Shown here: piece after piece, positions 56,485 through 64,000 of the stretch
Layout: each line of letters begins with the position of its first letter
How positions within the stretch are numbered: the stretch's first letter is position 1
DNA from: Paratinospora sagittata
Taxonomy: Eukaryota > Streptophyta > Magnoliopsida > Ranunculales > Menispermaceae
NCBI GenBank assembly: GCA_035771175.1
Contig: CM069605.1
Location: forward strand, 25,126,288 to 25,190,287
Direction: 5' to 3'
DNA length: 64,000 nucleotides
Program-made: the position numbers and the translations under genes
Notes under the pieces: generated by a model
The model's database searches: none
What the model was told of the DNA's origin: nothing
The model's input: the letters and a program-made list of their open reading frames with translations, nothing else

Positions 56485-57969
56485 TGATAAGTTGATATTT
56501 AGATGTGTTTTAGAGTATGTTTTAGATGAGTTTTAGGTTAGTTTATTCATCTATTTTGTTTGTTTATCTTAGTTTTGTCTAGTTGTTAGTTTAGACAATT
56601 TTTGGTATTTTATGCTTTATTTTAGTGTTTAATTTCATAAGTTGATTTAGTTGATCTTATATGCGTTCTAATCATTTGTTTTGATTTGTTTTATAGGTGT
56701 TTAAATGTGTTTAAGGTCAACTAGAATGATGGAAACATGATACAAGAAGATGCATGAAGTATGAAAGGAAAACAAACATGGAAATTTGGCTAAGTCCACA
56801 AGAAAGTGGTGGAAAAATAGTGCAAAAACCCGCAACTGGGCGCCGCGGCTCCAAGAATGGGCGTCACGATGCCTAGACTTTCTATTTTGCGCGACTTTTC
56901 GATTTTGGCCATAACTTTCTCAATTTAATTCCGAATTGGACACGGTTTATTTCTACTTCTTCCTTACTTGAAATACTATAAGAAGAGAGCGGTTTTGAGG
57001 GGGATATGGAGTGGAGAACAAGAGGAAAAAATGTGAGAAAGAAAGTGGAGGTATGACAGAATTAGAAACCTTCTTATTTTGTTGCGAACTTTCCTAATTC
57101 GACTTGGAGTTTCCTATTGCAACTTATGATGGACTTATGGCTCTATAAAGACCATTGTTTAGGGTTTTCAAAGGATGAGAGAGAGGAGACAAAGGCAAGA
57201 TGGCTAGCAATGAAAGGAAGGAGAAGATCTTGAAGTTGGAGACAAGGGAGAGAAATTCAAGCTCCTGGAGTTCTAGTTTGTCATTTTATGATTATATTGA
57301 CATTAATAACAATGTTTTGTGTTTCTATTGTCCAAGTCATGAACTAATTTAGTTTTCTAAATGATAGACAGATCCGATACTCGATTTTATGTTTTAAAAT
57401 TGGTTTTATGTTTATTATTATTTTAGTCTTCATGGTTTATTTATATTTCTCATTGCTTAATGCTTTTGATCCCTTGATCACGGATTGAATGTTCATAGAC
57501 TTAGGGGGCGTCACTCGAGAGAAGGTTCCTTGGGTTAGAACAGGGGAAATATAACTTAGGTGATCATGAGACCAAAAGGACATTGAGACCCTTGGAAGTT
57601 GTGGGAAGAATCACAAATCAAACCTTGTGATATTTTCTGGTTGGGCACTCGAGAGAGGGAACTAGAGACTTTAGGATTCTTGACTTATAAACTAGAAGAA
57701 CATATTAATGATAAACATAGCTAATCTACATAGATGACGATTAGGTTAAGTTGAATCTCTAGACTTTTCTCTATCGATATTCCTTCATTATTTGATTGTT
57801 TATATATTTATATATTTAATTAAGTTTATCATTGAATTTGATCATCTAGATAAAGTTAAAGTTATTAATTACGATAATTAGTGAGAGTAATTAATCCTAG
57901 AGGACGATAACCCAATTCTTATCGATATATTATAACTGGACACAATACGCTTATTGTTTGCACGTAACA
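56485..57969 (+). repeat. Athila 5' LTR
   Basis: 1,485 bp, starts TGATAAGTTGATATTTAG and ends TTGTTTGCACGTAACA, directly before the primer site. Its first 250 bp recur inverted at 59188-59446. A GC-rich patch (GGGCGCCGCGGCTCC) lies at about 56838-56852. Confidence 0.85.
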
Positions 57970-57975
57970 AGTTTT

Positions 57976-57993
57976 TGGCGCTGTTACCGAAGA
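57976..57993 (+). other. Primer-binding site of Athila element
   Basis: TGGCGCTGTTACCGAAGA, a slightly changed version of the TGGCGCCGTTGCCGGGGA site used by Athila/Tat elements (tRNA-Asp class). Confidence 0.8.
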
Positions 57994-58122
57994 TTGATTC
58001 TACTCTATTCCCACTAATATTGTTACTAAGTAACTTCGATTTTAATCTAGAATTTATTTTTATTATTTGTTTTATTTTTTTTTACTTTGATTTTTTTTTT
58101 CTTGTACAGGTTTCTTCAAGCA

Positions 58123-59187
58123 ATGGCTGCCGAGAACAACCAATTACTTCTTTGTGATTATTTCAAATCGGTCATCCATGATAACTATTCGAGCATTGTT
58201 CGCATGGCAATCAATGTCAATAATTTTGAGTTGAAGCCGACTTTGATCGCAATGGTCCAACAACACCAATTTGATGGTTCTCCATATGAAGACCAACCAA
58301 TCATCTACAAACTTTCTTAGAGTTGTGCGACACGATAAAGATGTATGGCGTTACGGCAGAGACCATTCGGTTGCGGTTATTTCCTTTCTCTTTAAGGGAC
58401 AAGGCAAAAACATGGTTGTATTCATTGCAACCGGGGAGTATTGCTACTTGGAAAGAGTTATTTCAAAAGTTCCTACAAAAGTTCTTTCCACTGGCAAAAA
58501 CGGCCCAACTATGCGTTGAAATAGTTCAATTTAAACAGTTGGAAACTGAGTCATTATATAAGTCATTGGAACGTTTCAAGGAGTTGCTGAGGAAATGTCC
58601 ACAACATGGCTTTCAAGTGTGGATGCAACTTCAAATGTTTTATAATGGGATGATTGTTCCTACATGAACTTTTGTGGATGCGGCTGCGGGAGGCACTTTA
58701 TTGAATAAAATGGTGAATGAGGCTCTTAATCTTTTGAAGGAGATGGCTTCTAACACCTATGAGGTCCTAGGTGAGAGATCTATTATTAAGAAGGTGGCAG
58801 TAATACATGAGGTTGATCCTATAGCAGCATTGTCGGCACAATTATCCACCCTTACACATCAATTAGCGGCCTTAACACATCAAGGAGCCGCTCCTACCAT
58901 TGAATCTGTGGCAGCTGCAAATATGGCGTATTCGGGAGTTTGTATGAATGAAAAGCACCTACAATTTGGGAATGATCGAGTATATAATTATAGGGGTAGT
59001 GCACAACTGCCAAATCAATATCACCCGAACAATTGCAATCATGAAGACTTCTCCTACTCCAATACAAGGAATAGTGTGCAATTTCCATCGAGCATATCTA
59101 TGCAAACACAAGAGAGGAAACCTTCGTTGGAAGATCTTTTTGAGTGGCTTTATAGCGGAGTCTAAAGCGAAGATTGATAGGACCAAA
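58123..59187 (+). pseudogene. Athila gag, N-terminal and central part, broken
   Basis: Starts MAAENNQLLLCDYFK at 58123. ELKPTLIAMVQQHQFDG leads, after a frameshift at about 58300, into the gag domain FLELCDTIKMYGV, LRLFPFSLRDKAKTWLYSL and WKELFQKFLQKFFPLAKTA. A TGA at 58665-58667 interrupts it, and the same frame goes on (FVDAAAGGTLLNKM, ALNLLKEMASNTYE). Then come a linker and KPSLEDL. A second frameshift gives SGFIAESKAKIDRTKS, after which the inverted segment begins at about 59188. The catalytic pol part is missing. Confidence 0.85.
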
Positions 59188-59446
59188 TCAACATGTTTCC
59201 ATCATCCAAGTTGACCTTAAACACATCTAAACACCTATAAAACAAATCAAAACAAATGATTAGAACGCTTATAAGATCAACTAAATCAACTTATGAAATT
59301 AAACACCGAAATTAAGCATAAAATACCAAAAATTGTCTAAACTAACAAATAGACCAAACTAAGAAAAACAAACCAAATAGATGATTAAACTAACCTAAAA
59401 ATCATCTAAAACATACTCTAAAACACATATAAATATCAATTTATCA
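59188..59446 (-). repeat. Athila LTR 5' end, inverted
   Basis: Reverse complement of about 56485-56745: TGATAAATTGATATTTATATG at its start (plus-strand right end 59446) and GATGGAAACATG at its broken end. It abuts gag at 59188, so the remaining 1.2 kb of this LTR is absent here. Confidence 0.8.
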
Positions 59447-59464
59447 AATACCCCCAAACTTAGA
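59447..59464 (-). other. Polypurine tract of the Athila element
   Basis: Minus-strand TCTAAGTTTGGGGGTATT right before the LTR start. Typical Ty3 PPT, which marks the adjoining LTR as a 3' LTR. Confidence 0.75.
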
Positions 59465-61256
59465 ACTTTGATCGTCCTGAGCAAAGGGAAAAACAAAACT
59501 TAAATTTAACTAACAAATCAATCGACAATCTATCATCCTATTCTCACACAAATTAAAATTTGATTCAAAATATAACATGCATATCATCATAATGGCCTCT
59601 AAGATCACATTGAAAAATAATAACTCATGGGAAAATTTCAAGAGTGTTAGAGATGTTTAGATTTTTAATCCAACTTCTCACCTAGCCTCATCTTCCATTC
59701 TCAAGCATACCATCACATAGTCAATCTCATAAAACCTTTCATGAAATTCATAGATAAGTGCAAGCATTTATAAAGTCTAAGTGATCTCAAATAAATATAT
59801 ATAAATATAAAGCGAATCCCATAGGCAAATCTTTCATACCACTTTCCAGTAATGTAGATCACATTTCATTTAGAATCAATAGGTATTCCTAGGTTGTAAT
59901 GTATGGCCAAGGTTCAAAGGTAGAAAAAATTGAAAAAATTTAGACTCAAAACACCTTAAACACTTTGATCATTTGCAAACATCCACAACATTACATTTAG
60001 AACCAAAAACCCAATTTCAAAATATATACCCACATCAAATATTCAACGTTTTCATTCAATCTCCATTCTTTTATTTTGTTTGCTTTTTTTTTTTCATAGA
60101 ATACTATACCCCCAAACTTGTTTCTTTTCAACACATAGGCATAGCATCCTTTTCTTCTTTTTTCTCTCTTTTTTTTTATATGCTAGAAAAACTTTACAAA
60201 TTCCCAATATATTTTTCTTCATCACCTTCTTTTCATTCTTTTTCTCATTCCCCCTTTTCTACCTTCCAAAAAGATAACAGTCCAACATAATCAAAGTGTA
60301 TAAGATGCATAAATTGAAAAATAAGGAATTTAAACATATAAGGCTCATGTGAATTAATGCATAGGTAACAAAGAAAATATCATAAAGCTCAAAATGGGTG
60401 ACTAAGGATATAATCAAAGTAATGGTAGGCTATATGGCTTAAACTTATCCAAACATGGCCTAAATCATTTTCCTCATGGCATGTTCTCTAGGATTTCACC
60501 TCAAGTGCTAATCAAACTTGTTCTAGGATTTTTAGTGATCTAATATATATAACTTTACTTACACAAATTCAATCCAAACAAGTCATGATTCCACAAAATC
60601 AACCACACTAGGCATGTAGAGAATTTTCAAAAAGGCTAAGCTAACAGTCGAATCAAGCACACAGACTTAAAATATCTTTCTACATTCTCCTAGAGTCATG
60701 TTCATATACATGTTCTCTTATCATTAGCCATTTAAAAAAAAATTAAAAAAATTAGAATCAAATCAGAATTTGTGAGATCATAGGGCATCCTAACCTAAAA
60801 GTACCACTCTTCACCATGACAAGTCAAAAATCAAAACTCTCCCCTCAAACTTAAAATAAGCATTGTCCTCAATGCTTCACAGTAAAAACATAATCAGAGA
60901 ATGGATGGAAATAAAAGAAATAGAGGTTGAGAAACCCCCTTGAACCCAAATCATTGAAGTCTCCACATAAGGTTTCCATCCTCTCCATGTAGCTCACACA
61001 AGGACCCCCAAACTTGATTTAGAACCTGGGAAAGAGATAGCGAAAGACATATCATTGGCAAAGCTGGATACTAAGCAACTAAATAAAACAAATAAATAAA
61101 TAAAGACATAAAAAAAACAATGGGTTGCCTCCCAACAAGCGCTTAGTTTAAAGTCTTCAGCCCGATTCTTCTTTGTCTCTTCAAGGTGGATCGTCAAGAA
61201 GAATTGCCTTCACATTCCTTTTATCTAAGCCAAAGTCATCTTTTAACCTTTTTTCT
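59465..61256 (-). other. Athila 3' non-coding region
   Basis: AT-rich, no domain. On the minus strand, near 61126-61160, it contains the string AAGCGCTTGTTGGGAGGCAA, typical of the 3' region of Athila elements. Poly-T-rich open frames at 59973-60290 are low complexity. Pol should lie between gag and this region but has been deleted. Confidence 0.6.
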
Positions 61257-61860
61257 TTAAACTCGATAGGAATACCCATCTTTGCATTTTTGCTCCCCTA
61301 AATGATGCAACCACTCGTCTTCCTCAACATGAGATATTAAATATGAGTCCTTCCACTTCGTTGGAGCAGGGTCATCTAGATACTCCACTTTGACAATATA
61401 TTGCTCAAATAGATTGTTTGGTGTTTCTTTCATAAGGACCTCTTGATCACAACTTCCGAGAATGTCTATCAGGTAGCAAGTGTTCTCTACCTCTGGAAAA
61501 TTTGGTGTGTTGTAGATGGTAAACATCACCTTTTCCTTATTAGCCCGTTGAGTCAACTCACCATGTTCCACGTCATTGTAGGGTTTGTAGGGTCTCTCCT
61601 GTAACTTTGCTTCAATGTCCTTGTGCGTGGTATTATCTTCCTCAAGACTACTTGTTGGAGGTGTGGGAGAGTTATTGGTGTTATCTTGTGGATGAATTCC
61701 CTCAACTTCCTTTTCACTTCTAAGAATAATAGCACTACGCTGCTCCTTAGAATTCACTTCAATGTTACTTGGGAATGAGCTTTGTTGATGGGCACTAATG
61801 GCTAAAGCAATTTGCCCAATTTGAACCTCCATATTCTTCATCGAAGTTGTTGGTCACAAG
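61257..61860 (-). pseudogene. Athila gag C-terminal part, inverted
   Basis: 194 codons starting MKNMEVQIGQIALAIS at 61841, with IEVNSKEQRSAIILRSEKEV (Athila usually has a NAITLRSGK-like block). Then come an acidic/Pro segment (PTPPTSSLEEDNTTHKDIEA) and a tail (CYLIDILGSCDQEVLMKETP). It would follow directly after the gag part that ends at 59187 on the other strand. It ends at a stop at 61257. Confidence 0.75.
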
Positions 61861-62671
61861 TTAATCTCATCTATTTCATTATGTTGGATACTTAGATAAA
61901 ATCAAGTTAAACAAGATAAAAAAGAGGTGTTGTGTCTATCATGATAATGCAAAAGCCCTTTTTTTTTTAATCTACCCATATTTGAACCATGGTTAAGGAT
62001 CTTTCCTTTGTAGGACCTATTGGTTTGTATTTTCCCTTCCAAGTTCCAACGTGTACTCAATAAGTATGCTAACCAATTGTCAACTTTATCACCTTTAGCT
62101 TGATAAACATTGTTGGGTTTTTACTGAACAACTAGTGCTTTAGGGTTCAGCAGTAATCTAACATGGTATCTTAGATCAATTTCTTAGACGTTTGGGTTCT
62201 AGGCTTTTTGCAATCATTTTCTTGCAAGATGGAGCTATATTTAAGGGAAGGTGTTTGAATTAATTTAATATACATTATTGCCTCATTGGGACTTTACTCC
62301 CTAGTTACATGAAGAGACGCACACACACATTGCCTTCTCCCATTTCCTATTTATTCTCCTAGTTATGAAATGGACATGAAGATCCCATTTATAGTTTGAC
62401 CAAACCATACACATCCATATTACACGAATCATCATTGTCATAATTCAAAAACTAATCCTATTTGGAGTCCTACGCCTTGTGGTATTTTAACTTGAAAAGT
62501 TGGGACTCTAAAGTTTGACTTTTGAGAGAGGTTTTTCTTTTGATTCAATCTTGTTGGAATTGCCTTTTTTTAAGGATGAAATCAACATGAAGCATATGTG
62601 GCCCAATGTTGCATGTGGATTATCTATAGACTATACAACTAAATCTTTTATGTTATGTTTATGTATTAGAA
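61861..62671. other. Unassigned AT-rich sequence, possible LTR remnant
   Basis: No gene. AACATGGTATCTTAGATCAA at 62161-62180 resembles a copia primer site (AACATGGTATCAGAGC) with changes. The following TTTAATATACATTATTGCC and (AC)n at about 62325-62340 look like generic LTR-leader sequence. This is too weak to call an element. Confidence 0.3.
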
Positions 62672-62786
62672 GGGCAGCCCGGTGCACGAAGCTCCCATTT
62701 ATGCAGGGTCCCGAGGAAGGGTCGGACCACATTGGGTTTATTGTATGCAGCCTTACCTTGCGTTGCAAGAGGTTGTTTCCACGACT
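62672..62786 (-). mobile_element. Au-type SINE, 5' truncated
   Basis: GGGCAGCCCGGTGCACGAAG, then GTCCCGAGGAAGGGTCGGAC, GCAGCCTTACCTTGC and AGAGGTTGTTTCCACGAC are the tail-to-centre blocks of the plant Au SINE, read from its 3' end. The tRNA-like head with both pol III boxes is missing past 62786. About 10-15% changes from the common sequence as I know it. Confidence 0.85.
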
Positions 62787-63189
62787 AAAAAAATATGTTA
62801 TGTTTTGTTTAATACATAAACAAAATATGTTATGTTTAAGTATTAAATGATCCAAAAGTTCCATGTCTCACTTGTGATACCACATTGCCATTATAATGGT
62901 CTTATCTTTTGCAGATATGATGGTGGAACAATTGCAGTTTACTTTGTCCAAGTGGGCATCTCGAAATGATAAGGAATGTTGGTTAGAGGTAGTAGAAAAG
63001 GAAGGAGAAAACTTGCATAAGACATCTAATAGTCCACAACTACGCATCGAGGCTCATCCCATTCCTCTGGTAGCTAATATTTGCTGCATCTTTTATCTTA
63101 CGCTTTGTTGTGAAAGTCTAGAACTACCACGCTTGTGGTCTTTGAAGTCTCTCAATCTTCAAACACACCATTTAGATTGATTTATAGCC
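62787..63189. other. No recognised gene
   Basis: Contains a 94-codon plus-strand open frame (62896-63180, starting MVLSFADMMVEQLQFTLSKW) with a Cys/Leu-rich C-terminal part and no domain that I recognise. Sequence around it is AT-rich without splice or promoter signals that I can trust. It may be chance or a scrap of an exon. Confidence 0.25.
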
Positions 63190-64000
63190 AAAGGAAACTC
63201 CTTCAACTCCATGGAATGGATGAATGTAGTAGCCCGTATGATCAACCCTTCCGAAGGCAATACCTCTTGCCTGGGGATCCTAGCTACACAAGCCATAAAA
63301 TCCTCTGCTAGGTTCACAACTAGGGATCGCCATCTAGCCCATGGAATTTCCTAAAATTCCAGCTAGGAGATCCACCCATTTTCCAACCCTTATGCTAATG
63401 CTCAAATCCATTTCCTGAATCATTAAAAGATGCATAATACAATAATTAATCATTCAAAACATTTTCCATACTACAATGCCACATATAGAACCAAATGTAA
63501 AGAAACACTCACTACTGATTGGCTAGACTAGCCAATCCCAAGCCAACCAAATTAAGTAATAGAGTGCCACCAAATACACCTCTATGCACAACAACACTAA
63601 ACCATGCACTTCAACCTTCAATTTGCACAATTGGGGACACTTGGATCACCAACAAACCCCGCACACAACATAGGTTCATTCATCCATCAAAAACAGTTCA
63701 ATTACATGCCAATGCCATGAATTAAGCCCCGATTTACTAACCAACATTAGACTCTAACATGGTTGTACAAATGAGCCAACCATTATAGCCCAATCAGGCC
63801 ATAATACACCTAATTTGATCACATGCAACCCAAGAGAATGCTTAAGATTGATTCTATGATCCAACCTACATCAATACCATGCATTCCAACTCAGATTGGA
63901 TCATTAGACATCAAATAAACCATAGCTAGTCATCAATCATCAATACATCAATGTTCATCTAAGAAATCAAAACCCAGCTCATCCCCAATTTATGAGAGTC
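63190..64000 (-). repeat. Ty3/gypsy LTR fragment at window end
   Basis: AAGCCATAAAATCCTCTGCT, AACTAGGGATCGCC, TGATTGGCTAGACTAGCCAA and later blocks match 20510-21100 closely and 4170-4860 more distantly, so it belongs to the LTR family of 1792/20227. It runs off the right edge. Confidence 0.65.

Larger units (their letters stand above)
56485..61860. mobile_element. Athila-type Ty3 element, internally inverted, no pol
   Basis: LTR (56485-57969), tRNA-Asp-type primer site and gag N-terminal part on the plus strand. Then, from about 59188, the gag C-terminal part, 3' region and LTR 5' end follow in inverted order on the minus strand (61860 down to 59188). The two gag parts join in sense (SKAKIDRTKS on one side, MKNMEVQIGQIA on the other), so this is one element with an inversion. 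RT, RNase H and integrase are absent. Confidence 0.75.

Noticed and set aside
59973..60290. Phe/Ser-rich 105-codon frame suggestive of a membrane protein
   Set aside because: Produced by poly-T/C tracts in the 3' region of an Athila element. A second frame over the same stretch is equally hydrophobic.
62161..62180. Primer-binding site of a small copia or TRIM element
   Set aside because: AACATGGTATCTTAGATCAA differs from the expected site at several bases, and no LTR pair could be found around it.

Overview
This is a 64 kb stretch of AT-rich plant (angiosperm, probably eudicot) nuclear DNA. I see no intact host gene, rRNA gene or functional tRNA gene. Almost everything is transposable-element DNA in nests. 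The plant assignment rests on Ty3/gypsy chromoviruses with chromodomains, Athila-type Ty3 elements with the TGGCGC-type primer site, Sirevirus-like Ty1/copia LTRs, a truncated Au-type SINE, and an endogenous plant pararetrovirus (Caulimoviridae-like).

Left tower (1-25598). A decayed plus-strand copia gag/pol (1-520, 21901-22641, 25481-25598) is split by a copia-type LTR (521-21900). That LTR is split by a Ty3 LTR fragment (1792-2260 and about 20227-21401), which is split by a second copia LTR (2261-20221). The second copia LTR is split by a nearly complete minus-strand Ty3 chromovirus (3186-18245). The chromovirus LTRs each hold a further Ty3 solo LTR (3455-6404, flanked by TTAGG; 15135-about 17648). 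Another solo LTR (22642-25475, flanked by CCTTA) sits in the outer copia gag/pol. The nest is six levels deep, and where internal sequence survives it is broken by stops and frameshifts.

Middle (25599-45817). Minus-strand copia material has a 3'-type LTR (25599-27415), a 3' region, decayed pol and gag (about 27416-30709 and 37009-37186), a primer site, and a differently built 5' LTR (37191-37625 plus 44983-45553). A plus-strand Ty3 element (30710-37008) interrupts the gag and carries a 480-bp foldback element (31318-31797, flanked by TAAGC). The 5' LTR is interrupted at 37626-44977 by a larger unit with the same foldback termini, flanked by AGGGC. Inside it lies a 6.4-kb rearranged endogenous pararetrovirus (38325-44734) bordered by TGGTTA. 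Its movement-protein and coat-protein part is on the minus strand. Its protease, reverse transcriptase, RNase H, tail ORF and promoter are on the plus strand, joined head-to-head near 41090. This foldback/pararetrovirus composite is the most unusual object in the window.

Right part (45818-64000). A plus-strand Ty3 chromovirus (45818-about 54720) has a truncated 5' LTR, a primer site, deleted gag/protease, and an RT codon run split by an Athila-like solo LTR (47743-49171, flanked by GAAGG). It also has integrase plus chromodomain remnants and a 2.9-kb 3' LTR. Next come a copia pol scrap, a Ty3 LTR fragment, a CG-rich MITE-like repeat, and an Athila element (LTR 56485-57969). The Athila gag is split onto opposite strands by an inversion (58123-59187 plus; 61841-61257 minus). 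The window ends with unassigned sequence, an Au SINE fragment (62672-62786) and another Ty3 LTR fragment.

Coordinates of LTR ends come from TG...CA termini, duplicated flanks and comparison of repeats inside this window. All family names are from motif recognition by eye, without database searches.
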